A DNA stretch of 64,000 nucleotides, from positions 1,178,001-1,242,000 of the forward strand of contig NZ_CP092107.1 in the NCBI RefSeq assembly GCF_029016485.1, given 5' to 3'. Both the position numbers and the translations under genes were made by a program. Shown piece after piece: positions 7,213 to 14,606 of the stretch; position 1 is the first letter of the stretch; each line of letters opens with the position of its first letter. Source of the DNA: Vibrio sp. JC009 (lineage in GTDB: Bacteria; Pseudomonadota; Gammaproteobacteria; Enterobacterales; Vibrionaceae). Below the pieces are notes generated by a model, which was not told the origin of the DNA, did not search any database, and saw only the letters and a list, made by a program, of their open reading frames with translations.

Positions 7213-8904
7213 TTACAGCTCTTCTTCCTCTTCATCAACTTCTTTGCCTTCAACCATTCTTCGGCAATGAATGGTGTACTGGTCAAAAGAAAAGACAGCA
7301 GCATTATGCTCCCGCTTGGTAAGAACAGTCTCATCGCCAAACTGAATCGTCACACGGGTATACACCTTTTCCCTGGCAGCCACCGTATTTTCCTTCAGAA
7401 GGCGTTTTAGCTCAGACTCAGCCCAGTCAATTTTCTCTTTTGCTTTTGCAATGGCTTCATTGTTCTGCTGCTTCAGAGATTCGATTTCAGCTAAGCCTTC
7501 AGGCGTTCTCTCTTCCTTGGGCTTTTTCTTATACTCCATTTCCTGACGAACAACGTTCATGGTTTTAGTCTGAACGTCTTTGTAACGATTTCTCAGTTCA
7601 GCCAGCCCGGTTTTGTACTTATTAAAGCGGACAAAAGGCTGAATAAAGGTCGCAGTATCACCTTCAACACCAAGATAAACACACTTAACACCACCACCCA
7701 CTTTCGCAGCACCACCACTCAAGGTCCCTTTCTTCTCGGAAGGGTCCATCACTGTCAGGTTTCCGCTGCACATAATGGTGTTATTCAGGCTGTGCAACTC
7801 CATATTGATATCGCCCATGGCCTGAAGAAAAGCAAACTGTGCGTATTTAGTATTGATGCTGCCGTTGGTTTTGACGGTGCAGGATTTCTCTTCACCTTCA
7901 TCAACTGCAGGGCCAATGATTCCCTGGCCGACGGTAATATCTTCCTGAGCCTGCACATCGGCTGACTCAATAAAACCACCAACGGTAATGGAACCCGTCG
8001 CTCTTACAATCATGCCCGGCTCAATATTACCTGTGATAATAATGCTGCCTTTAAACTTAACATGACCAGTGGAGACATCGATATTTTTCAGGCAAAGCGC
8101 CGGGTCCACATCAACGGTATTTTCCCGGATAATTGGCATACCAGATATATCAGCACGAAGCAGATTCGGATCTTCTGAATCGTATACAGTGCCCTTACCT
8201 TGTTTCAAAACCTTGTCTTTCCCTGGTGTGGGAAGAATGGGCGCTCCTGTGACCGTGTAGCCGGGAGTACCTCTTGTGGCGGGAATGCGCTTTAAAACCA
8301 GTTCACCTTTTTCGACTGCGATAGTTTCACCCAGGTCGCGCATATCGACCTGTTCGGTTTTTTCGTTGGTTTCCTGAGGACGGAGCACCCGCTCGTTCAC
8401 ATCTTCAACCAGTGGGATAAACTGAACATCTTTACCATTTTTAGCTCTGAGGCCAGCCGCTACCGGCTGGGTAAAGGTTTCACCGGGACCAAGCTCTGCG
8501 CTCATCTGCATAACCTTTTTCAGCGCATTTTTGTTTATCCCTTTAGCCACTTTATGCTCAGCCAGTAAGGCCAGAATATCAGGTCCGTTAAGTCCTCTAC
8601 CCCCATACGCACCGGTAACAGAAATGGTCGCCAACAAGTCGTGATCTTCAAACAGAACTTCAGCCTCGGCGTTTCGTTTATACGCAACAACAATACCGTC
8701 ATAGGCTTTTTTCTTCTTTTCACGTGCAGAGTTGACGAACAGAGTCACTGCATCCTGATCAAGATAAAAGCTTTGAACATCAAGCTCTTCAAGAACACGA
8801 AGCAGTCCGTCTGAACTAAATGTCGGCCCAACTTCTTCTTGCGGAGGAAGTTGTGCAATGACACTGTTCTCATCATCACTTAGTCTTGTTAGCTCTTTCC
8901 ACAT
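7213..8904 (-). CDS. fapA: FapA (DUF342) family protein
   Basis: A 563-residue cytoplasmic protein of the FapA/DUF342 family. An N-terminal domain (about residues 90-170, IVVAYKRNAEAEVLFEDHD) precedes a long beta-helix region rich in hydrophobic-glycine repeats (FKGSIIITGNIEPGMIVRA, then ATGSITVGGFIESADVQA). A coiled-coil-forming stretch follows (about 430-510), and the protein ends in an acidic tail (DEEEEEL). In Vibrio vulnificus a FapA protein is reported to localise flagellar assembly to the pole in response to EIIA-Glc. Whether this gene does the same is inference from family. It lies downstream of tmcA, separated by 148 bp that hold parS2 sites. Confidence 0.85.
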   Translation of the reverse strand: MWKELTRLSDDENSVIAQLPPQEEVGPTFSSDGLLRVLEELDVQSFYLDQDAVTLFVNSAREKKKKAYDGIVVAYKRNAEAEVLFEDHDLLATISVTGAYGGRGLNGPDILALLAEHKVAKGINKNALKKVMQMSAELGPGETFTQPVAAGLRAKNGKDVQFIPLVEDVNERVLRPQETNEKTEQVDMRDLGETIAVEKGELVLKRIPATRGTPGYTVTGAPILPTPGKDKVLKQGKGTVYDSEDPNLLRADISGMPIIRENTVDVDPALCLKNIDVSTGHVKFKGSIIITGNIEPGMIVRATGSITVGGFIESADVQAQEDITVGQGIIGPAVDEGEEKSCTVKTNGSINTKYAQFAFLQAMGDINMELHSLNNTIMCSGNLTVMDPSEKKGTLSGGAAKVGGGVKCVYLGVEGDTATFIQPFVRFNKYKTGLAELRNRYKDVQTKTMNVVRQEMEYKKKPKEERTPEGLAEIESLKQQNNEAIAKAKEKIDWAESELKRLLKENTVAAREKVYTRVTIQFGDETVLTKREHNAAVFSFDQYTIHCRRMVEGKEVDEEEEEL

Positions 8905-9004
8905 CTGAATATTTAATCCGTTTTTAGCACCAAAAGCAGTCTATCTAAATTATGAAACTTTTTGTGAAACTTTACGCAAAAGTAGGTCTTACGTCACTTT
9001 TCAC

Positions 9005-9074
9005 TTTACAGTGTAAATTCTACTGCTGATTTACACTGTAAATAGTAAGCTATCACTCAATTTTACACTGTAAA
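9005..9074. other. parS2: Cluster of three parS2 centromere sites
   Basis: Three 13-bp palindromes fit TTTACA-N-TGTAAA exactly: 9005-9017, 9030-9042 and 9062-9074. This is the ParB2 recognition sequence of vibrio chromosome 2. The third copy lies within the last codons of tmcA and encodes part of its C-terminus (Q-C-K). The cluster lies about 5 kb from the origin, on the parAB2 side, and is the densest in the window. Confidence 0.9.
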
Positions 9075-11098
9075 TTCAGATAGTTTATTAGTTCACTCTT
9101 TAGAAAAGTCTCTGCCTGCTTTTTACCGGTAAAGCCAAATAAGTGACACACATCCGGCCATGATTGCCGTTGCAGTACTTTAGCAATGAACATAGGGTGA
9201 ACAGGCAAAGCTTTGTCAATGACACGAACGCTGACAAATTCATAGAGATCATAAAACGCACTTTCATAGCTCACCACACCGGAACTATAGCCTTGCAATA
9301 GTTCGGTTCGATAGGCAGAGCTTACCTCTCCCGTATCTTTAGAGTTTCCTAATAATTGTAAAATTAGCTCAGATTCCGTATTTACAAAAGTTTCAGGTAA
9401 TAATAACAACAGGTTTCGCGCAAAACGGCGGTGTAACTCACCAATCCAGTCATTTGAGTCATCTTTTTTCACCATGAGAATTGAGTGTGTTCCACTCGCA
9501 GGGTCGCGTTTTGCTCCCAGCCTTAACGGCACAAAGTGGTTACTCCGCCAGAATGAAAACAGCTCAGAGGTAACACCAAAGCTGGTGGCGATATAGTCAA
9601 AATCGATTTCCTGCAAAAGAGAAAGCTGTTCCAACGCTTTTGAACCAATCCCTTTTCCCTGCAAACCAGGGTGAACCGCAATCCGCATTACCCGCAGACA
9701 TTTCATCTCAATGGCTTTTGGCGTGCAGAGTTGAGTTGCAATTGTCGTCGCGACCAGATGTCCCTGAGGTCGTCTTTTCCCGGACAAAACGCCCTCAGCA
9801 AGTACTCTGTCCATCCCCCCTTCCCTGAGTACTAACAGGCAGCCAACAATCTCTGAATTTAGTTGAACCGTGATTAGGTGGGTATCCGGGTCCTGAAGAA
9901 GATGAATTAAATCGTTTGGCGATGTTTGATAATGAGCGCTGACTAAAAGAGCAAAACAGCGCCTGAGAAGAGAACTATCCGTTCTTAGTTGTTCATGGCT
10001 GACCAGATTCAGGCTAACCGCCTCAGCATCAGCGATAGAACCAGGAACAGTGTTTGGCATATCATCCAGATCAGCATCCAGCAAAAAGGTCTTAAATAAC
10101 CACTGCTCCAGCGGATCATTTTTGCTCCAGCGAATAGGCTGATTTAGATGCTCTCTTTTCCAGCCCGGCCTGTTACGATTCAGCCAGTCAAAAAATTTGA
10201 TAGTAAAACCACGCCCGCATCCTTCATAACCGTGTACCGTTGTGGAAAACACAATGCGGTGGTAATTCCCGACCAGAGAGATCAGCATAGGAACAGGTAT
10301 TGCTGACGCTTCATCAACAAAAAGAATATCGCAATCAGGTTTACTTCTTAGCAGCTCATCAGGCGAGATAAACTGAATTTCCGAACAAGAAGTTTGCAGC
10401 CGGTTTTTATCGCTGAATGTAATTTCCGCGAGCTTCTGCTTTGCGTGAGAAAACAGAGGGTCAACTGCTTTACGGGCCGGAGCTGTCACCAGAATTTTTG
10501 TGCTTCTCTGCTGCATTAATTGCGCAGCTGCCAGGCCAAGGGCTGCGCTCTTGCCGCGACCTCTGTCCGCAGTAATAACCAATGGTCGTTTCCGGTGTCC
10601 GTTCAACACTTTTGCGATGGCTTCGATAGCTGAGTTCTGGTCCTCAAACCGGTTTTCATCAGAACTAACAGGCTCCTTTTTTGGCAGCTCAGGCGGCAAA
10701 GTTTCAGCAGAAAGACAAAACAGATCCGAGAAACTTTGTTTAAACCAGGAGTGCCTGAGCAACCCGGAAGAAGAGAGAATAAACATAATCCCTCCACCAA
10801 CCAGAGCTCCGGTCGCAGCCGTAAAGCTGTTTGCATCAAAGCCATCTAAATCATCATAGATTAAAGTTTGTCGCTCACACCCTAAAAGCTGCTGGCCCTG
10901 TTTATAGGAAAGTTGCTGCACTTCTCCAACTGCTTCGCCTCCAATCTTTGTAACAAGGGATTGTTCTTTATCAGTGAGGTAGTTGTTCAGAAGCTGAAAT
11001 TTCCAGTCAATCTCCCCTTCCATAACAACAGCAAATCTGTGATTTGCCTTCCCGGCTAACAGGTTTAATTTATTGAGGAAATCTGAGTGGAGCTGCAT
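9053..11098 (-). CDS. tmcA: tRNA(Met) cytidine acetyltransferase TmcA
   Basis: TmcA makes N4-acetylcytidine at the wobble position of elongator tRNA-Met, using ATP and acetyl-CoA. The protein shows the full family order: an N-terminal domain, a RecD-like helicase domain with Walker A TADRGRGKSAALG and Walker B DILFVDEASAIP, a GNAT domain with MRIAVHPGLQGKGIGSKAL, and a C-terminal tRNA-binding tail. I choose ATG 11098 (681 residues) over ATG 11158, because the latter would begin directly against a transcription terminator with no room for a ribosome-binding site. The last codons overlap a parS2 site. Confidence 0.92.
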   Translation of the reverse strand: MQLHSDFLNKLNLLAGKANHRFAVVMEGEIDWKFQLLNNYLTDKEQSLVTKIGGEAVGEVQQLSYKQGQQLLGCERQTLIYDDLDGFDANSFTAATGALVGGGIMFILSSSGLLRHSWFKQSFSDLFCLSAETLPPELPKKEPVSSDENRFEDQNSAIEAIAKVLNGHRKRPLVITADRGRGKSAALGLAAAQLMQQRSTKILVTAPARKAVDPLFSHAKQKLAEITFSDKNRLQTSCSEIQFISPDELLRSKPDCDILFVDEASAIPVPMLISLVGNYHRIVFSTTVHGYEGCGRGFTIKFFDWLNRNRPGWKREHLNQPIRWSKNDPLEQWLFKTFLLDADLDDMPNTVPGSIADAEAVSLNLVSHEQLRTDSSLLRRCFALLVSAHYQTSPNDLIHLLQDPDTHLITVQLNSEIVGCLLVLREGGMDRVLAEGVLSGKRRPQGHLVATTIATQLCTPKAIEMKCLRVMRIAVHPGLQGKGIGSKALEQLSLLQEIDFDYIATSFGVTSELFSFWRSNHFVPLRLGAKRDPASGTHSILMVKKDDSNDWIGELHRRFARNLLLLLPETFVNTESELILQLLGNSKDTGEVSSAYRTELLQGYSSGVVSYESAFYDLYEFVSVRVIDKALPVHPMFIAKVLQRQSWPDVCHLFGFTGKKQAETFLKSELINYLNLQCKIE

Positions 11099-11158
11099 AC
11101 CGTTAATCCCGTAATGTGAGTTAACGGAATAGTACAATAGAGTCTGAATTATTGGCAT

Positions 11159-11184
11159 AAAAAAACCGCCAGCGGCGGTTTTTT
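11159..11184 (-). terminator. Rho-independent terminator after parB2
   Basis: Stem ACCGCC/GGCGGT with an AGC loop, flanked by A and T runs that extend the pairing. It lies 30 bp after the parB2 stop and before tmcA on the same strand, and reads as a terminator in both directions. Confidence 0.9.
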
Positions 11185-11214
11185 CTAATCAGTGCTTTGC
11201 TACAGAGAAAAGAT

Positions 11215-12189
11215 TTATTGCATCTTAGACTCAATAAAAGCCAGGATCTCATCTACCATTCCATCATCCACTTTCTTCAGGTTGATGGCCAGACTGGTGC
11301 CTTTTCTGGTGTAACTTGCTCTGCCTTTTATCAGATCCTTTTTGTTAGATACCGGCTTTTTAGCGGGCGCAACTTCGCTAATCCACTGCTCGATATGCTC
11401 GGAAACTTCTTTAGTCAACCGCGCGATACCCTGAGCTTCGCTTTCTTCCCACACAGACTTGCCTTCTGTGCGGCATTTATTAAGTACAGCTTCACGGCCT
11501 TCATCAGAAAGTTCGCTAAAATGCTTATGCAATTTCACGATAGTCGGACGGCCGATATCCACCACATTCGGGTAAGCCTGCAAAAGCTCAAGCGGCAAAG
11601 AGGCCGCCTTTAACGCGCCACTAACCAGAGCTTCACTGCACTGGAACATCTGTGCCAGCGCTTTTTGGTCTTCCGCTTCGCCACTATCCAGCTTAGCCTG
11701 CATCTCTTTGCCACGCTCATAAAGCGACAGAGGCTTATGCGCATTCGCGACATCAGACAGGAATTTTGCATGCTCAGAATTGATATTCTCTGCGACATAA
11801 ATCAGAAAATCTTTCTGTGCAAGAATGCAGGACATTCTTCGGCGACTGCCGTCAAGCACCTCGACTTTTCCGTCTTCGCTCTTGCGACCCACCGCAGGAT
11901 ACTGCTGTCCGCGTTCGCGAAGTGTAACCAGTACATCAGAAAGAGCGTGTTCATTTAAAAATGACTGCTCACGAGCATTCTCTTCAAACACTATGGTTGT
12001 TGATTCAACTTCGCTTGCCGGGATCCGGACAAGTTCAAACTCAACCACTTCCTGCCCTGCTACCGCCAGCTCAATAACCTGAGCCTTGTCTTTGGCTGCA
12101 GTCTGAGCTTCCTGAGGGGTTGTCGCTCTTCTTTTGTTTGCTTTACCGAATAACTTAGCATTTAATTCAGAAGTCTTAATTGCTGCCAT
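11215..12189 (-). CDS. parB2: Chromosome 2 partition protein ParB2
   Basis: A 324-residue centromere-binding protein that loads on parS2 sites and spreads, acting with ParA2 to segregate chromosome 2. It contains the ParB N-terminal nucleotide-binding box as DGSRRRMSC (plasmid P1/F-like form), then a helix-turn-helix domain (about residues 185-230, QKALAQMFQCSEALVSGALK), and a basic C-terminal dimerisation part. It starts seven bases after the parA2 stop, with AAGGA before ATG 12189, so the two form an operon. It is ended by a strong terminator at 11159-11184. Confidence 0.95.
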   Translation of the reverse strand: MAAIKTSELNAKLFGKANKRRATTPQEAQTAAKDKAQVIELAVAGQEVVEFELVRIPASEVESTTIVFEENAREQSFLNEHALSDVLVTLRERGQQYPAVGRKSEDGKVEVLDGSRRRMSCILAQKDFLIYVAENINSEHAKFLSDVANAHKPLSLYERGKEMQAKLDSGEAEDQKALAQMFQCSEALVSGALKAASLPLELLQAYPNVVDIGRPTIVKLHKHFSELSDEGREAVLNKCRTEGKSVWEESEAQGIARLTKEVSEHIEQWISEVAPAKKPVSNKKDLIKGRASYTRKGTSLAINLKKVDDGMVDEILAFIESKMQ

Positions 12190-12196
12190 TTATCCT

Positions 12197-13414
12197 TTAC
12201 TCCTGATTTAATGAAGACCAATTGCTATGAAGCACACGTTCTAATTCTAGCGCACTTTTCTGAACAGCATCTTGCGCTGTCTGCAGTGTCTTCTTACCAC
12301 CTTCAAAATCACCGATCGTCAGATCAAACACTGTGCTGTAAGTATCGGCACAGGTTTCAAACGCCCTACTCCTCGGTATTGTCGCCATCATAACCTGATC
12401 ATTTAGCAGGTAATTCATTTCAGTCAGGACTGAAACCTGCTTCTTGTTGTCATCTTCAAACATGGTTGGCATCAGACGAACAAATTCAAGCCCTTTCCAG
12501 TCTTCCGGGAACATCTCATAAACCGTTGGCAGATGCTGGAAAAAGTTAACCGTAGAAGCCCAGTCCAGACGCTTAGCCGCACATGGAATAAGCAGTGCAT
12601 TTGATGCATACATAGCGTTCCACACCAGTGGGTCAACGTGCGGACCGGTATCAATCATGATGATATCAAAATCGTCTGCGATTTGATCAATCAACTTCTC
12701 TTTAAGCAGACAAACAATATCCAGTGACTGATTTTGAGACAGGTACTGCCAGGCTTCTGCGTTAAACATCGCATCTTCAGGGAAGGCAGAAATAGTTTTC
12801 AGGTTTGGATACTGTGTTGGAAGCAACACATTCTTTTCCAGAAACTCTTTATCAACCACCACATCTTCTGGCACATTATCCAGCATAATATCAACGGCAG
12901 AGTAAAGCGTATCATGCTCTTCGATGCTGATCTGAGGGTTTAAAAACAGGCGTAAAGAGCCCTGAGGATCTAAGTCAATCAGACAGATGCGGTAACGCTT
13001 ATCAAGATTCAGAGCAAGACAGGCAGCCAGATGAACGGCTGTCATCGACTTACCGGTACCGCCTTTTTGGTTCTGAACATTAATCACCCACGGCTTGTTG
13101 CCTGAATTATTTTTACGTTCATGAAACTTAGGCACGCCAGCTGCGTCCATTAGCATGTGCGCTTCCGGCAATGATATCGAATAGTGATTCGCGTTATTCT
13201 TAGTAAACTGATGTCCGCCCTCTTCTAATTTATTGATTGCGTCATCCAGTTTTCGGCGTGTCAGCCCGGAACGAGTTTCCATCAATGCCTTTGACATTGG
13301 CGGAAAATGCTCATCACTTCTCTCTTCAAGTACAATCTCGATACGATCAGCCTGCACCTGTTTAGTCTGTTCTGCTAACTGGTAGAGGTTCTCTATCGTC
13401 TGCTCTCTTTTCAT
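12197..13414 (-). CDS. parA2: Chromosome 2 partition ATPase ParA2
   Basis: A 405-residue type Ia ParA. An N-terminal winged-helix part of about 100 residues (ALMETRSGLTRRKLDDAINK) precedes the ATPase domain with the deviant Walker A motif QKGGTGKSMTAV, switch motif LIDLDPQGSL and IIMIDTGPHVDP. In V. cholerae ParA2 forms filaments on DNA, represses its own promoter and moves ParB2-parS2 complexes. It is transcribed away from the origin. The promoter region 13415-13640 contains a parS2 site at 13635. Confidence 0.95.
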   Translation of the reverse strand: MKREQTIENLYQLAEQTKQVQADRIEIVLEERSDEHFPPMSKALMETRSGLTRRKLDDAINKLEEGGHQFTKNNANHYSISLPEAHMLMDAAGVPKFHERKNNSGNKPWVINVQNQKGGTGKSMTAVHLAACLALNLDKRYRICLIDLDPQGSLRLFLNPQISIEEHDTLYSAVDIMLDNVPEDVVVDKEFLEKNVLLPTQYPNLKTISAFPEDAMFNAEAWQYLSQNQSLDIVCLLKEKLIDQIADDFDIIMIDTGPHVDPLVWNAMYASNALLIPCAAKRLDWASTVNFFQHLPTVYEMFPEDWKGLEFVRLMPTMFEDDNKKQVSVLTEMNYLLNDQVMMATIPRSRAFETCADTYSTVFDLTIGDFEGGKKTLQTAQDAVQKSALELERVLHSNWSSLNQE

Positions 13415-13634
13415 GGTCTGTTTCCGTTATCAGATTCAATGAAGTTATTGTACAGCAAATCAAAGCGATAACAATAAAAAGGTGAACATGCATTACTGTG
13501 TTACATCACAATAAAATTTATCCAGATATACAAAAAGCGGTCAATTGAGCATTTTTTAGCCCAAAAACACTCTAATATTTAGTAAGGAAAGAGTCTCAAT
13601 ATGCCACAGATTTAAAATGTTACCACGTCACTCA

Positions 13635-13647
13635 TTTACAGTGTAAA
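13635..13647. other. parS2: parS2 site between parA2 and rctA
   Basis: Exact TTTACAGTGTAAA palindrome, 220 bp before the parA2 start. In V. cholerae a parS2 site at this place lets ParB2 spread into the RctB-inhibitory sites and so promote replication initiation. Confidence 0.9.
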
Positions 13648-13793
13648 TAATCAATATTCCCGGAACAATAATAAAACACCGCTGAATTACGGCCTGTGTA
13701 AATTCTACTCTTCAATAAGCAACATTTGGCTAACAAACTAAGTTTATGCAAGCTAAGCATCAAATATATTACTCTGAATCCGATTTACGCTCT

Positions 13794-13934
13794 GGAAGAA
13801 TGATCAAGGTACTACCTTGATCATTGTTTCGGAGTTTCCAGCTTTTCCGGAAGAATGATCAAGACGATTTACAGCTCGTTTTTTCATCAATCGCAGAATA
13901 TCTAAGAAGATCAAAAGATCGGATCGATGATCAA
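13794..13934. promoter_or_regulatory. RctB iterons of the inhibitory (rctA) side
   Basis: Four copies of the GATC-containing iteron (consensus TTGATCATnnTTCCG/TTTCGG) lie here in both orientations: 13794-13807 (minus), 13817-13832 (plus), 13847-13862 (minus) and 13921-13934 (minus, one mismatch). The first two form an inverted repeat. RctB binds such sites only when the GATC is Dam-methylated. Inverted pairs outside the origin core act as negative control sites in V. cholerae. Confidence 0.75.
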
Positions 13935-14171
13935 GGCAATAATTCTTCGGAAGCATATATTTTATTGCCTCTGTTACGGCCAATGTCTTATGGAGTAAGG
14001 CATTGGTGTTTCTTTAACGGGAGAGAAGGGTTTAACCGCTATCCAATTTTACACTGTGACAGCCTTGATCATGCTTTCGGCTCGGGAGTAAAACCACGCT
14101 GGTTACGGCTGATTTACGATACTGGCGAACAATGGCATAAGAAAATAGCAGAATGGCTGGTTTACGGATAA
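13824..14171 (+). CDS. rctA: rctA-like open reading frame next to oriCII
   Basis: This 115-codon frame occupies the place of V. cholerae rctA, between parA2 and the origin. There the DNA, and not the protein, matters: the region titrates RctB and limits initiation. Here the frame also contains iterons, three TTACGG motifs and a degenerate parS2-like sequence at 14048-14060. The predicted peptide (PLLRPMSYGVRHWCFFNGRE, later RLIYDTGEQWHKKIAEWL) matches no family I know, and no clear ribosome-binding site precedes it. I therefore call it by position and leave open whether it is translated. Confidence 0.5.
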   Translation: MFRSFQLFRKNDQDDLQLVFSSIAEYLRRSKDRIDDQGNNSSEAYILLPLLRPMSYGVRHWCFFNGREGFNRYPILHCDSLDHAFGSGVKPRWLRLIYDTGEQWHKKIAEWLVYG

Positions 14172-14196
14172 ATGAGTGCCTTGATCATGCTTTCGC
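14065..14196 (+). promoter_or_regulatory. Two long iterons upstream of the DnaA box
   Basis: TTGATCATGCTTTCGG at 14065-14080 and TTGATCATGCTTTCGC at 14181-14196 are nearly identical 16-mers in the same orientation as the origin array. They flank the TTACGG motifs at 14103 and 14162, which may belong to the longer 39-mer type of RctB site. Confidence 0.65.
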
Positions 14197-14250
14197 AACC
14201 TGTAAATCACCTCCTTTCTGCTTAAATTTGTTTAATTTCAACTCTCAGGC

Positions 14251-14259
14251 TGTGGATAA
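14251..14259 (-). promoter_or_regulatory. DnaA box of oriCII
   Basis: TGTGGATAA, the complement of the consensus DnaA box TTATCCACA, with no mismatch. It lies 15 bp before the first iteron of the array, as in V. cholerae oriCII, where DnaA assists RctB. Confidence 0.9.
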
Positions 14260-14273
14260 CCTGTGTTGTTATC

Positions 14274-14402
14274 ATGATCATTTTTCCGAAAGCATGATGA
14301 TCAAGTTTGCAGAGGTTACATGATCAACGTTTCGGAGATATTTGATCATCGTTCTGGACTTTCTATGATCATTCTTCCCGAATACACATGATCATGCTTT
14401 CG
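14274..14402 (+). repeat. Array of six phased RctB iterons
   Basis: Six direct repeats with TGATCA at 14275, 14298, 14321, 14343, 14366 and 14389. The start-to-start distances are 23, 23, 22, 23 and 23 bp, so all lie on one face of the helix. Most extend as ATGATCATnnTTCCG or ATGATCAACGTTTCGGA; the second copy is the weakest. In V. cholerae the corresponding six 12-mers are the sites for RctB-driven unwinding. Confidence 0.92.
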
Positions 14403-14606
14403 AGAACAAAAAAAAATACTTATTTTTATACAATGAGTTACGAGCAAGAGAAGGCCCAGATCATTAGATCACTTAATCAATATAGATCTATTTAATCAAT
14501 AAGATCAGTTTTTAAAGGCAGCAATTTTTTCCTTTATTTATGATCTTATTTTCTTTACTCTTTTGGAACTATAGCAAGTTTACGGCTAATGAGAATTGGA
14601 TCACGA

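Larger units (their letters stand above)
14251..14570 (+). other. Replication origin of chromosome 2 (oriCII core)
   Basis: The core joins, in order, a consensus DnaA box (14251), six phased RctB iterons (14274-14402) and an AT-rich segment (14403-14560) ending at rctB. The AT-rich part holds a direct repeat of TTAATCAATA (14473 and 14492) and AAGATCA/TGATCTT arms at 14501 and 14541 that may be the operator for rctB autorepression. GATC sites are very dense, as expected for Dam-dependent initiation. The order and sizes match the minimal V. cholerae oriCII. Confidence 0.92.

Noticed and set aside
11099..11158. Twenty-residue N-terminal extension of TmcA from ATG 11158
   Set aside because: The ATG touches the terminator hairpin of parB2, which leaves no leader for a ribosome-binding site.
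13485..13515. CRP site near the parA2 promoter (TGTGTTACATCACA)
   Set aside because: The arms are separated by four bases instead of six, so it does not fit TGTGA-N6-TCACA.
14048..14060. Seventh parS2 site (TTTACACTGTGAC)
   Set aside because: The right half has two mismatches (GTGAC for TGTAAA end), so it is not counted as a site, though ParB2 might bind it weakly within the rctA-like region.
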